Of a stretch of DNA of 64,000 bases, positions 27,012 through 36,874 are shown piece by piece; the stretch's first letter is position 1; the number at the start of each line of letters is the position of its first letter. Source of the stretch: Sphingopyxis sp. JAI108 (GTDB taxonomy: Bacteria > Pseudomonadota > Alphaproteobacteria > Sphingomonadales > Sphingomonadaceae); NCBI RefSeq assembly GCF_013410105.1, contig NZ_JACCCJ010000001.1:2108001-2172000 (forward strand), given 5' to 3'. A program made the position numbers and the translations under genes. The notes below the pieces were generated by a model. It saw only the letters and a list, made by a program, of their open reading frames with translations. It was not told the origin of the DNA and ran no database searches.

Positions 27012-28547
27012 GTGACCGCTTCGGCGATCGAGGCGAATGCAGTGACCGCGGCACTTGGCGCCGACGCGCCGGCGCTTCCTCACGACGCGCCCGCCCAACC
27101 GTCGGCAAGACGCCTGCTCGGCCTCTATCTGCTGCTCGGTTTTTCGGCGGGGCTGCCTTTTTACATGTTCAACGCGGTGCTGACGCTGCGCCTTGCGCGG
27201 CACGGGGTCGACATCGTGATCATTGGCTTCTTCGCGTGGATCGCGTTGCTGCCAACCTTCAAATTCGCCTGGGCGCCATTTATCGAGCGCTATGATATAC
27301 CCGGTTTTTCCCGCTTTTGGGGCCGCCGCCGCGGGTGGATCATGCTGTCGCAACTCGGCATTTTTTTCTCGATGGTCGCGATGGCGCTCACGTCGAGCGA
27401 TGAAAGCTTGCCGCTCACCGCCTTGTTCGCGATCCTGCTCGCTTTCTGGACGACAACGCTCGAGGTCGCAGCCGATGGCTGGCGGATCGAACTCGCGCCT
27501 GGCCAAGCCGCACAGGCGCCGATCGTCGCCGCCAACCTGTGGGGCTATCGCAGCGCGATGGTCGCGGCGGGGAGCGGCGCGATTCTTGTCGCGGCCTGGG
27601 CCGACTGGACGATCGCCTATCTGGTCATCGCCGTCGCGGCATTTGCGCCCTTCCCCCTCCTCGCGGCGATGCGTCCCGAACGCGAAGGCGCGGGCGGCCG
27701 CGCCCTGGCGCTGGCGAGCGGGATCGGTGCCAGCCTGCTGATCCTGCTTACCGCCGCGCTGATCACTGCGGCGGCCGGCTGGGCCCTGCTGTCGGCCGCT
27801 GAGGGTATAGGGCTGTCGGCGACCACCAATGTAACGCCCGTCGTGCTGGCGATGGCACTGCTTCCCTTTGCGGCGCTGGCGCTGGCGTTGCCGCGGATCA
27901 ATCGCCTTCCCGCCGGCACAGCGGCCACCCTGCCCTCCTTTGCCGCGCCCTATGTAGAGCTGTTCTGGCGCTACGGCTATGCAGTGCTCGCAATGCTCGC
28001 CTTCGTGTCGCTCTACCGCATGGGCGACGTGCTGACGCTGACGCTGTCGCATCCGCTGTGGAACGCCAAGGGCTATACGCTGCACCAGATCGGCGTCGCC
28101 GACGGCGCCGTCGCGCTGTCGGCCAGCATGGCGGGCGTCGCGCTCGGCGGCTTCCTCTCGACGCGGCTATCGCTCGGCTGGACTCTCGCCATCGGCGCGG
28201 TGACAGCGGCCGTGGGCAATTGGATCTATGTCTGGTTGTGGCACGCCGACCCGTCGGCGGTCGTCCTCTACACCTCGGTCGCGGTCGACCAGTTCGGCAA
28301 CGGCTTCGCGGGCACGGTCTTCGTCGTCTATCTCTCGATGCTGGTGAGCCCGACCAATGCTGGTGCGCAATACGCCCTGCTCTCGGGCTTCGCCTTCCTG
28401 CTGCCGCGCCTGCTTGCCGGTGCCTCGGGATCGATGCAGACGCAGATCGGCTATGACGGCTTCTTCCTGCTGTCGGGTGCGCTCAGCTTCGCCGCGATCT
28501 TCCTGCTGCCGGTGATCGCGCGCGTGAAAGGACGTACGCCGGCATGA
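27012..28547 (+). CDS. MFS permease, AmpG-like (muropeptide uptake candidate)
   Basis: 511 aa with about 12-14 membrane helices. The N-terminal half shows AmpG traits: LLGLYLLLGFSAGLPFYMF, FFAWIALLPTFKFAWAPFIERYD, GRRRGWIMLSQ and LAFWTTTLEVAADGWRIE, and the middle has SLYRMGDVLTLTLSHPLW. AmpG imports anhydro-muropeptides for wall recycling. The GTG start has only a weak ribosome site. The stop overlaps the ATG of a class C serine hydrolase, and a DacB gene follows, so the three form a cell-wall themed operon. Substrate assignment relies on family resemblance and context. Confidence 0.82.
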   Translation: MTASAIEANAVTAALGADAPALPHDAPAQPSARRLLGLYLLLGFSAGLPFYMFNAVLTLRLARHGVDIVIIGFFAWIALLPTFKFAWAPFIERYDIPGFSRFWGRRRGWIMLSQLGIFFSMVAMALTSSDESLPLTALFAILLAFWTTTLEVAADGWRIELAPGQAAQAPIVAANLWGYRSAMVAAGSGAILVAAWADWTIAYLVIAVAAFAPFPLLAAMRPEREGAGGRALALASGIGASLLILLTAALITAAAGWALLSAAEGIGLSATTNVTPVVLAMALLPFAALALALPRINRLPAGTAATLPSFAAPYVELFWRYGYAVLAMLAFVSLYRMGDVLTLTLSHPLWNAKGYTLHQIGVADGAVALSASMAGVALGGFLSTRLSLGWTLAIGAVTAAVGNWIYVWLWHADPSAVVLYTSVAVDQFGNGFAGTVFVVYLSMLVSPTNAGAQYALLSGFAFLLPRLLAGASGSMQTQIGYDGFFLLSGALSFAAIFLLPVIARVKGRTPA

Positions 28548-29572
28548 GAGTCGAAGCTGTTTGCGAGGCGGGATTCGCCCCCGTGCGCGCGGCGGTCGAA
28601 AGCGGGCGCATTCCCGGAGCAGCGCTGGGCGTGGTCGATGTCGACGGCCAGAGTGCGGTGCGCTTGGCGGGCATGGCCGCGATCATTCCCGCGCGCGAGA
28701 CACTGACGCGCGACCATTGGTTCGACCTTGCCTCGCTCAGCAAGGTGATCGCAACAACGACGATGATCCTGACGCTCGCCGAGCAAGGCCGTCTCGAGCT
28801 CGACCGGCCGCTGACCGATGCGATCCCCGACCTGCGCCAATATGACGTCGCGGGCGCCTCCGAGCGCAAGCTGACCTTTCGCGATTGCCTGATGCACCGC
28901 AGCTTCCTGCCCGCGGTCGAGCCGATCTACACCTATGGTGACGATCCGGCGCGGCTGCGCGCCTTCGTGCTTCAGCGCGAGTGGCGGCATAGACCGCCCG
29001 TCTATTCCGATATCAATTTTATCCTGCTCGGCATCGCGATCGAACGCCTTACCGGCGCGACGTTGGCGGACTGGCCGCTCGGTGAGGGGCTTGGTTTCGG
29101 CCCGCCGCCGGGCCCGGCCGTCGCGACCGAATATTGCAGTTGGCGCGGGCGCGTGATGAAAGGCGAAGTGCATGACGAAAACGCCTTCGCGCTTGGCGGC
29201 GCCGCGGGACATGCAGGGATGTTCGGCACAGTCGACGGCGTGCTGGGCTTTGCGCGCGCAATGCTGCGGGGCGAAATCCTGTCGCATGGCATGATGACCG
29301 AGGTCCGCACCGCGGGCGATCGCCATCGCACCTGTGGCTGGGAACGCGCCTTTGCCGGATGGCACGGCGGCGATGCCTGTTCGGCGGAGACGATCGGCCA
29401 TACCGGATTTACCGGCACCGGCCTCTGGATCGATTTCGAACGCGGCCTCGCCTGGACCCTTCTCTCCAACCGGGTGCATCCGACCCGCCACGCCGATAGC
29501 GGCATTACGACCCTGCGCCCCGCAGTGGGCGATCGGGTCATCACTGCATGGGACGACGAGACGAATTCATGA
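28544..29572 (+). CDS. Class C beta-lactamase-fold serine hydrolase
   Basis: 342 aa. SxxK is SLSK (Ser64, Lys67), the second motif is YSD (Tyr154) in place of YxN, and the third is HTG (GHTGFTGTG) in place of KTG. This pattern fits EstB/PBP-like esterases and peptidases of the AmpC fold better than a true AmpC enzyme. No signal peptide is visible, so it probably acts in the cytoplasm, where AmpG-imported muropeptides would arrive. Overlaps of ATGA type on both sides couple it to the permease and to dacB. Confidence 0.85.
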   Translation: MRVEAVCEAGFAPVRAAVESGRIPGAALGVVDVDGQSAVRLAGMAAIIPARETLTRDHWFDLASLSKVIATTTMILTLAEQGRLELDRPLTDAIPDLRQYDVAGASERKLTFRDCLMHRSFLPAVEPIYTYGDDPARLRAFVLQREWRHRPPVYSDINFILLGIAIERLTGATLADWPLGEGLGFGPPPGPAVATEYCSWRGRVMKGEVHDENAFALGGAAGHAGMFGTVDGVLGFARAMLRGEILSHGMMTEVRTAGDRHRTCGWERAFAGWHGGDACSAETIGHTGFTGTGLWIDFERGLAWTLLSNRVHPTRHADSGITTLRPAVGDRVITAWDDETNS

Positions 29573-31056
29573 ACGCATCGATCAACAAGTTCGCCCTGGC
29601 TGCCACGCTCGCGCTGTCGTTTTCGTCGGTGGCGGTGCAGGCGCAGACGGCTACGAGCCTGGCGCCTGCCCCGCTGCTGACCACTGTCGAGCAAAAACTG
29701 GCCGAGGGGCCAGCGGGTTCGCGCATCGGCATGCTGGTCGCGACGCTCGACGGCGAGGTGCTGGTGTCGATCGCCCCCGATCAGCGTTTCATCCCCGCGT
29801 CGAACACCAAAATGTTCACGACTGCGATTGCCTATACCGAACTGCCTTTGCTCCAGCGCACGGCAAAGGGCACGGGCGTGCAGCTCGAAACCGTAGCTGA
29901 CGGCGAGGTGGACGTCGTGCTGCACGGCCGCGGCGACGCGATGCTGTCGAGCGCCGACAACTGCCAGACCGACTGCCTCCAGACGCTCGCCGACGCGGTC
30001 GCCGCGAAGACGGGCCACGTCCGCAACATCGTCGGCGACGATAGCTGGTTTCCCGACGAGCGCTGGAGCCCGGGAATGAGCTGGAACAATATCCAGTCGC
30101 GTTACGGCACGGGCGTATCGGCGCTGACGCTCGATGACAACGAGCTGGTGGCAAAGCTGGCGCCGGGGGCCGTCGGCGCGGCGCCGAGCGTGCAGGCGTC
30201 CGGCTATTACGAGATCGAAAATCGCGTCGTCACTGTCGCGGGCAAAGAAGACGCGATCGACGCCTACCGCATGCCGAACAGCCGGCTCCTCCGCCTGACC
30301 GGAACGGTCGGCGCCGAGGTCGCGCCTATGACGCTCCGCTACGGGATCGACGATCCCGCGCATTATGCCGCGTGGCGCTTTGGCGAACTGCTGCGCGCGC
30401 GCGGCGTGCACATCGAGGGTGGCATTACGGTGCGTCACCGGCCGCTGACCGCCGCCGACGATCCCGAAAAGCGCAGGGGCGCACCGGCCATCCTGCCCCT
30501 CGAACCCGCGATGCTCGCCGAATTGCCCGCGCCATCGCTTGCCGAAAATATGGTACGGATCAACAAGGAGAGCCAGAATCTCCACACCGAGCTGATGCTG
30601 CGGCGCGTTGCCCGACACGCAGGGAGCGGTTCGATCGCCGACGGACAGGCGGTGATGCACAGGGTCATGACCGGGGCCGGCCTGTCCGAGGCAGGCTATC
30701 ACTTCGCCGACGGGTCGGGCATGTCGAGCTATAATCGCCTCAGCCCGCGCGCCGCGGTCGGCCTGCTCGGCTGGATCACACGTCAGCCATGGGGCGCGGC
30801 GTGGCGCGAGACGCTGCCAATCGCCGGACGCGACGGGACCTTGCAGAACCGGTTCAAGGGCACGATCCTCGAAGGAAGATTGTTCGCGAAGACCGGCTCG
30901 CTCAACGCATCGCGCGCGCTGTCGGGCTATCTTGTGACGCGCAGCGGAAAAACGCTCGTCTTTTCGGCGCTGGCGAACGACATGCCCGAGGACACCGACG
31001 GCCAGGCAACCGCCGCGATCGACCGCGCGCTGGTCGCTATCGCCGAGGCGCTTTAG
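29569..31056 (+). CDS. dacB: D-alanyl-D-alanine carboxypeptidase/endopeptidase (PBP4 type)
   Basis: 495 aa. A signal peptide (MNASINKFALAATLALSFSSVAVQAQ) is followed by the S13 family motifs: SxxK as SNTK (Ser78, Lys81), SxN as SSYNRL and KTG as AKTGSLN, with the long insertion domain between motifs 1 and 2 (GDDSWFPDERWSPGMSWN). It trims peptidoglycan crosslinks in the periplasm. It ends by overlapping the 3' end of the convergent penicillin acylase gene by 20 bp. Confidence 0.93.
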   Translation: MNASINKFALAATLALSFSSVAVQAQTATSLAPAPLLTTVEQKLAEGPAGSRIGMLVATLDGEVLVSIAPDQRFIPASNTKMFTTAIAYTELPLLQRTAKGTGVQLETVADGEVDVVLHGRGDAMLSSADNCQTDCLQTLADAVAAKTGHVRNIVGDDSWFPDERWSPGMSWNNIQSRYGTGVSALTLDDNELVAKLAPGAVGAAPSVQASGYYEIENRVVTVAGKEDAIDAYRMPNSRLLRLTGTVGAEVAPMTLRYGIDDPAHYAAWRFGELLRARGVHIEGGITVRHRPLTAADDPEKRRGAPAILPLEPAMLAELPAPSLAENMVRINKESQNLHTELMLRRVARHAGSGSIADGQAVMHRVMTGAGLSEAGYHFADGSGMSSYNRLSPRAAVGLLGWITRQPWGAAWRETLPIAGRDGTLQNRFKGTILEGRLFAKTGSLNASRALSGYLVTRSGKTLVFSALANDMPEDTDGQATAAIDRALVAIAEAL

Positions 31057-33445
31057 CTGCCGGCGTGAGAATCTGACGCGCGGCGGCGTGCTGTTCAACC
31101 GCCCCCTTGCTGAACCACAGGGGCTGCATCTCGCCCGCGATCCATCTGGGATAGAAATCGCGATAGCGCGGCGAGCGCGGATCGGCCGACTGGCCGGGCA
31201 GCAACAGGAAGCGACTATTGTCCCACGCGCCGACGTCGGCGACGAAGAGGTAGCTCGCGCCGTGGGAGACGTCGAAGCCGCGCTTGGCGTTGAAACCGCG
31301 CGCCATCGGCGTGTTCCAGTCGCCACCCGAACGGCCGCCCTCGATTCGCGGGAAGGCCGCGGCGATCGCCGGGTTCGACGACGCCAGCGGATGCCCGATC
31401 GTCACGCGGTGGAGGTCGCCCCAGCGCCAGTCCGCGGGATCGGAGCCGGCCAGCTCGACCGCGCGCTTCCAACCTGCTGCCAGCGCGCCATCGATCATCG
31501 CATCGCGCGCGGCCACGGGATCGTCGCCGAGACGCTTGTCGGGTGAGCCGAGGATGCGCAGCATTTCGGACAGGTTGACCGATGGGATCAGGTCGCGCGC
31601 AGCCGCCGGAACGATCCGGTCGTAAAAGGCCGTCGACAGCGCCGCCATCACCATCTCATAGAGCAAGGTTGCGGCGCTGTCGGCCTCGATCCCACAATTC
31701 CAGCGGCGAAGCAGCGCCGCGGCGCTGGCGGCCTCGGGCGAGGGAACGGCCGGGAGCAGCTTGACGATCGCGCGCGCGGGAAGCGACTGGACGTCGTGCT
31801 GAAGCGCGATGCTGTCCTCGATCCGGTGTTTCGGCTGGGCACGCAATATCTCGGCGCAGCGATCGTACCGGAAAGGGTCGCTCCAGCTGAAGCTGATGAT
31901 CCGCTCGCGATAGGGATAGCCCGCCGGCAGGTTCATCTGGTTCGCCGAGGCGAACCAGCCTTCGGGCGGGTTATAAAGGTGCGGCATATCCTCGACGGGC
32001 AGGATGCCCGTCCAGTCGAACGACCCGTCGCCGGGCGCCGGGAACAGCCCGTCATGCCTGGGCCGGCGCGGGACGAAACCGATCGTCTGCCAGCCGGTGT
32101 TGCCGTCGACATCGGCATAATGGAAATTGGTCGGCGAAACGTGCAGCTTGAATGCCTGGCGTAACGACGCCCAGTCCGTCGACAGGTTGATCGCGATGAT
32201 CGCGAATCGCATGTTCGCGCCGGGCAGCATGCTGACCGTGGCGAAAGCGACCGCGCGCTCGCGCGCCGCATCCTCGGACACGATCGGGCGGCCGCCCGCA
32301 TAGCGCAGGGTCACGCGCTCGGCCGGCGCACCCTTGACCGCAATCTCCTCTTCGACCGTCTCGAACGCCTTCCATTCGCCCTTGTGCCAATAGCGGCCGG
32401 GATCGTCCCTTTTGGTACGGAGGATAAAGAGGTCGGTCTGATCGATATGGAAATTGGTACGGCCGAAGGCGAAGCGGTCGGTGTGGCCCTGCATGATGCC
32501 GGGCAGCCCCGGCGCACCCGCCCCGATCACGTCGAGCCCCGGCGCGGTCAGATGGACCATGTGACGCGGGCTCGATCCGCCGATGCCGAGATGGGGGTCG
32601 TTGGCCAGAATCGGCCGGCCGGTCGCGCTGCGCGACGGCGCGACGGTCCACGCGTTGCTGCCGAGCGCGAAGCGGTCGGAACCGCGCTCGGCGCGGTCGA
32701 GCTGCGTTTCCTGGATCGGAGCGAAGCTCGCACGTCGGTTGGCCGGGTCGAGGATACCGAGATCGGCTTCGCTCACCGCCGCGACATCCAGTCCGTCGGG
32801 GACGGTGAAGGACCAGGCGGGGCGCAGCGGCATCATCAGCTGGTCGGCATCGAGCAGGCCGCGCGCCTGAAGTTGCGCTCGGCGCACCTCGTCGTCGGCG
32901 TCGCCCATGCTGATGCCGCGGTCACGCACAAGGTCGCGCACGTCCCAGCGCAGCGGACTTATCCCGAGAATGCCATATTCAAGCGGCAACTCCGCTGGAT
33001 CGGCGGCCAGTTCGTCGATGCGGGCGTTGACGCCGGCGACATAGCCGCGCGCACATTCGAGCACGTCGGGAGGTAGCGCGGCGAGTTCGGCGTCGATGTC
33101 GCCGTGATAGAGGAAGAGCCGCGCCGCCTTGTCGGCCGCGACGAAACGCGGGCCGAAGGCTTCAGCCATTCGCCCCATGTCGCGGCGGTGATCCATGTCG
33201 ATCTGGAACAGCCGGTCGCGCGCGACGAGGTAGCCCTGCCCGAAAAAGGCATCGTGCAGCGACGCGGCACGGACGTGTGGCACGCCCAACTCGTCCTCGA
33301 CCACCTCGATCGGCGCCTGCGCGCCCGACAGCCGGACGGACCTCGCGGCCACCTTGACTCCCGTCACCTTGGGTTTCGCCATCAGGCTTGCCGGCATCGC
33401 GACAAGAGCGGCGGAAGCCAGCAGGAACGCACGGCGCTGGATCAA
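31037..33445 (-). CDS. Penicillin acylase family N-terminal nucleophile hydrolase
   Basis: 802 aa. A signal (LIQRRAFLLASAALVAMPASLMA, Tat-like) is followed by an alpha chain beginning IEVVEDELGVPHVRA, then the autocatalytic Ser of the beta chain at Ser263 in ALGSNAWTVAP, NDPHLG, and the C-terminal GGRSGGDWNTPMARGFNAK. The family removes acyl groups from penicillins, N-acyl-homoserine lactones or other amides. I start at the TTG at 33445 because GGAGGGG is spaced 8 nt before it and the signal begins there. The C terminus overlaps dacB in the convergent direction. The substrate is unknown. Confidence 0.9.
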   Translation of the reverse strand: MIQRRAFLLASAALVAMPASLMAKPKVTGVKVAARSVRLSGAQAPIEVVEDELGVPHVRAASLHDAFFGQGYLVARDRLFQIDMDHRRDMGRMAEAFGPRFVAADKAARLFLYHGDIDAELAALPPDVLECARGYVAGVNARIDELAADPAELPLEYGILGISPLRWDVRDLVRDRGISMGDADDEVRRAQLQARGLLDADQLMMPLRPAWSFTVPDGLDVAAVSEADLGILDPANRRASFAPIQETQLDRAERGSDRFALGSNAWTVAPSRSATGRPILANDPHLGIGGSSPRHMVHLTAPGLDVIGAGAPGLPGIMQGHTDRFAFGRTNFHIDQTDLFILRTKRDDPGRYWHKGEWKAFETVEEEIAVKGAPAERVTLRYAGGRPIVSEDAARERAVAFATVSMLPGANMRFAIIAINLSTDWASLRQAFKLHVSPTNFHYADVDGNTGWQTIGFVPRRPRHDGLFPAPGDGSFDWTGILPVEDMPHLYNPPEGWFASANQMNLPAGYPYRERIISFSWSDPFRYDRCAEILRAQPKHRIEDSIALQHDVQSLPARAIVKLLPAVPSPEAASAAALLRRWNCGIEADSAATLLYEMVMAALSTAFYDRIVPAAARDLIPSVNLSEMLRILGSPDKRLGDDPVAARDAMIDGALAAGWKRAVELAGSDPADWRWGDLHRVTIGHPLASSNPAIAAAFPRIEGGRSGGDWNTPMARGFNAKRGFDVSHGASYLFVADVGAWDNSRFLLLPGQSADPRSPRYRDFYPRWIAGEMQPLWFSKGAVEQHAAARQILTPAAKAPRR

Positions 33446-33859
33446 CAGGGGCCCCTCCACTATCGAACAGGTATAACGAACGGCGACCCTATCGCACCTC
33501 GCCGTGGTGGAGCCATAACAAGCGGATCTCGTCCTATAACTGCAAGCTATCCATCTTTGCCGCCTGCGCTGCCGCGACACCATTCCTCAAGGTTATATAT
33601 CCATATATTCAGGTTATTAGCGTAGTTGTTGACCTGCCGAAACCACCCTGTAACCTCCCCGTCATGAAACCGACCCTCGCCAGCCTTGTGCAGGGTAGTG
33701 GCCGGTCGGGTACGGCGCTTATCACTAAAATAAAAGGGCGGAGCAAGACCTCCGCCAGATGGTCAGGCGGACGAGAGGGCAAGCCAAGCCGGCGATGGGC
33801 CGGGACACGTCTCGGGCGGCGTGGGCTCAGGCCCTTGGGTCAAAAAGGGGACTGCTGAT
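33446..33859 (+). promoter_or_regulatory. Intergenic region with candidate TBDR promoter and structured leader
   Basis: 414 bp without a convincing gene. An AT-rich patch carries the direct repeat AGGTTAT at 33590-33596 and 33611-33617 (21-bp period). A candidate promoter follows: TTGACC (33629-33634), 16 bp, TAACCT (33651-33656). The downstream leader of about 190 nt can fold, including GGCGGAG-CAAGAC-CTCCGCC near 33738-33757 and CGAGA...TCTCG enclosing GCCGG...CCGG around 33770-33816. I could not match it to a known riboswitch. Confidence 0.4.
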
Positions 33860-36800
33860 ATGCGTGATCTTGAATATATTCGTCAGCCGCTGGGCCGTTT
33901 CGGCGCGGCGATGACCGCACTGGCGCTGGTGCAGGCTGCGCCGGCGCTGGCGCAGGAGGAGGAAGCCGCTGCCAACAGCACCGAAGCGGCGCCGACCGAC
34001 CAGATCATTGTCACTGGCTCGCGCGTCGCTCGCGACGGCTTCGAGGCGCCGACCCCGCTGGTCGTGCTGACGCAACAGGACATCCAGAACACCTCGCCGT
34101 CGAACAATATCGCCGATTTCGTCAACCAGCTTCCGCAGCTCGCCGGTTCAACGCGGCCAGCCAACTCGCGCCTCAATATTTCGAACGGCTCGGCGGGTAT
34201 CAACGCGCTCAACATGCGCAACCTCGGCGAAAGCCGCGTGCTCGTTCTCGTCGACGGTCGCCGTTCGGTCGGTTCCACAATCTTTGGCTGGGTCGACATC
34301 AACACCATCCCGCAGGCGCTGGTCGAACGTGTCGAGGTGGTGACCGGGGGGGCATCGTCCGCCTATGGCTCCGATGCGGTCACCGGCGTGGTCAATTTCG
34401 TTCTCAACAAGAGGATGGAGGGGCTCCGTATCGCCGGCGACATCGGTCTCACCGACAAGGGCGACGGGTTTAACTATTCGGGCAGCATCGCGGGCGGCAT
34501 GTCCTTCGCCGAGGGTCGCGGCCACGCCGTCTTCAACGCCGAGATCGCGCATCAGGACGGCATTTACGAGATCGATCCCAATGATCGCCCTTGGAACCAC
34601 CGCGGCTATCTGTCCTTCGCAAACCCGGCTTATGCCGTAACGGACGGGGTAGGAAACGGCGAGCCAGCGTTCATCACCTTCCGCCGCAATGCCGGGCAGA
34701 CGAACCAGGCGCCCGGCGGTTTCATCACGGGTTCGGCGGGCAACAACAACGCGCTGCGCGGTCTCTATTTCGGCCAGAACGGTGAAGTCATTCCGTTCAA
34801 CTATGGCTCGTTCAACTCGCCCGCGCTGAACAGCGGCTCCGCGGTAACGCGTACCGTCGGCGGCGATTGGCGGGTCAACGATTCGGGCCGCCGCATCGGC
34901 CTCAGCCCCAAGGACGATCGCTGGGGCGCCTATGGCCGCCTGAGCTATGAAATCGCCGATGGTGTCGAAATCTTCGCCGAAGGCTCGTACAACCGGCAGG
35001 AAGTCTTCTTCAACGCCGGCCCCAATTTGGGCTCGGCAACGCTCGGAACGATCGGCTGCACGACCGTTCCGGTTCCCACGACCTGCAATGCTTTCGCGCT
35101 GCAGACGCTGGGTGCCGACCGGCTTGCCGGTGTCGACAGCGTGAGCATCACGACCACGGCGGCGGACCTGCCGTTCCGCGGTATCAACAACAAACGCGAG
35201 GTCCAGCGCTACGTGATCGGCGCCGAGGGCGAGTTCGACGCGTTCGGCAAGGCGGCGCGCTGGGATGTCTATGGCCAATATAGCCGCTCGGACCTGCGCG
35301 AACAGCTTCGCAACATCATGCATGTTGCCCGGATGCGAGACGCGACCAACGCGGCCTTCGCGCCGGCCGGCAACGCGGGCGGCTATGCGACCGGTTCGAT
35401 CCAGTGTCTGATCAACGTCGATGCGGACGCCAACAACAACGATCCCGACTGCGTGCCGCTCAACCGCCTGGGTATCGGCGTCGCCGACCCGGCGGCGATC
35501 GACTATGTGCTCGGCGATCCCTATCGCAAGCAGGTAATGCAGCAATATGTCGCCGGCGCCAACCTGTCGCTGACGCCGTTCGCGACATGGGCGGGCGACG
35601 TGAGCATCGCGATTGGCGGCGAATATCGTGAAGAGAAGATTCGCGGCAGCGTGCCAGAAGAATTCCAGCCCGCCCGCAACGCCGACGGGACGACGTCGAA
35701 CCGGTGGTCGGTCGGCAACTATCTGCCGTTCAAGGGCAGCTATAATGTGAAGGAAGCCTATCTCGAGACCGTGGTCCCGCTGGGCCTGGGCCTCGAGTTC
35801 AACGGCGCGGTGCGCGCGACCGACTATTCGACCTCGGGCTATGTCACCACATGGAAGCTTGGCGCGACCTGGGCGCCGATCGAGGATATCCGCTTCCGCG
35901 TCACTCGGTCGCGCGACATTCGCGCGCCCAACCTCAACGAACTGTTCCAGGCGGGCACCGCCAACAGCGATTCGGTGCGCAATCCCGCGTTCGTTCAGGG
36001 CGACCCCAGCAGCGGCCCGCAATTCTTCCCTTATTCGGGCCTGACGACGGGCAATCCCGACCTGAAGCCTGAAAAGGCCGATTCGTGGAATATCGGCGCG
36101 GTGGTTACGCCGCGTTTCCTCCCCGGCTTCAGTGCTTCGGTCGATTATTTCCGCATCGATCTGGAGGATGCTATCGATACGATTTCCGCGCAGGAAATCG
36201 TCAACCGCTGCGACGAAGGACGACAGGAATATTGCGACGCGATTACCGAGGATCCGACGCGCGAACAACCCGGTCCGCCGCGCGTCCCCTATCTGCTGAT
36301 CCGCAGTCAACCCTTCAACTTCGTCAGCAAGCTGGTGCGCGGCATCGACTTCGATGCTGCCTATCGCGTGCCGGTCGGCGGAGAAAGCATCATCACGCTG
36401 CGGGGTAATGCAACGCGCTATATCGAGAATCTGTCGGACACCGGGATTGCCGGCGTCACGCCCGTCAATACCGTCGGCGCGAACGGCAGCCAGTCCGCGA
36501 CGCCGAAGTGGATATTCCGCGGGAGCCTCAACTACGAAACACCGGCCTTCTCGGGCACGATCACCGGTCGGGGTGTCAGTTCGGGCAAATATCTGGCGAA
36601 TGCCATCGAATGCACGAGCGGCTGCCCGACTTCGACCAGCCAGGCGCCGACTTATGACAACAACCATGTCAAAGGCACCTTCTACGTCGACCTCAACCTG
36701 ATGCAGAAGGTCCAGACGAAGAGCGGATCGCAGGCCGAAATCTTCTTCAACGTCACCAATTTGTTCGATGCCGATCCGCTGCTGCTGCCCGAAACCGGCC

Positions 36801-36874
36801 TGGCCGCGAACAGCACCTATTCGGACCTCCTCGGCCGCCAGTTCCGCGTCGGAATCCGATTCCGAACGAAGTGA
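33860..36874 (+). CDS. TonB-dependent outer-membrane receptor (1004 aa)
   Basis: Signal region about residues 1-33 (FGAAMTALALVQAAPALAQ), a TonB-box-like DQIIVTGSRV, a plug domain (VLTQQDIQNTSPSNNIADFVNQLP, ESRVLVLVDGRR, VERVEVVTGGASSAYGSDAVTGVVNFVL) and a large beta-barrel ending in FRVGIRFRTK with a weak terminal aromatic signature. It belongs to the big sphingomonad TBDR group with 'IVTGSR' after the signal; substrates for these are rarely known. I start at the ATG at 33860 after AAAAGGGGA. No transporter or enzyme gene is cotranscribed, so its ligand cannot be guessed. Confidence 0.92.
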   Translation: MRDLEYIRQPLGRFGAAMTALALVQAAPALAQEEEAAANSTEAAPTDQIIVTGSRVARDGFEAPTPLVVLTQQDIQNTSPSNNIADFVNQLPQLAGSTRPANSRLNISNGSAGINALNMRNLGESRVLVLVDGRRSVGSTIFGWVDINTIPQALVERVEVVTGGASSAYGSDAVTGVVNFVLNKRMEGLRIAGDIGLTDKGDGFNYSGSIAGGMSFAEGRGHAVFNAEIAHQDGIYEIDPNDRPWNHRGYLSFANPAYAVTDGVGNGEPAFITFRRNAGQTNQAPGGFITGSAGNNNALRGLYFGQNGEVIPFNYGSFNSPALNSGSAVTRTVGGDWRVNDSGRRIGLSPKDDRWGAYGRLSYEIADGVEIFAEGSYNRQEVFFNAGPNLGSATLGTIGCTTVPVPTTCNAFALQTLGADRLAGVDSVSITTTAADLPFRGINNKREVQRYVIGAEGEFDAFGKAARWDVYGQYSRSDLREQLRNIMHVARMRDATNAAFAPAGNAGGYATGSIQCLINVDADANNNDPDCVPLNRLGIGVADPAAIDYVLGDPYRKQVMQQYVAGANLSLTPFATWAGDVSIAIGGEYREEKIRGSVPEEFQPARNADGTTSNRWSVGNYLPFKGSYNVKEAYLETVVPLGLGLEFNGAVRATDYSTSGYVTTWKLGATWAPIEDIRFRVTRSRDIRAPNLNELFQAGTANSDSVRNPAFVQGDPSSGPQFFPYSGLTTGNPDLKPEKADSWNIGAVVTPRFLPGFSASVDYFRIDLEDAIDTISAQEIVNRCDEGRQEYCDAITEDPTREQPGPPRVPYLLIRSQPFNFVSKLVRGIDFDAAYRVPVGGESIITLRGNATRYIENLSDTGIAGVTPVNTVGANGSQSATPKWIFRGSLNYETPAFSGTITGRGVSSGKYLANAIECTSGCPTSTSQAPTYDNNHVKGTFYVDLNLMQKVQTKSGSQAEIFFNVTNLFDADPLLLPETGLAANSTYSDLLGRQFRVGIRFRTK

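Noticed and set aside
33664..33858. 64-codon basic ORF starting MKPTLASLVQGSG before the TBDR
   Set aside because: No ribosome site of note, no domain and extreme Arg/Gly content; more likely part of the leader.
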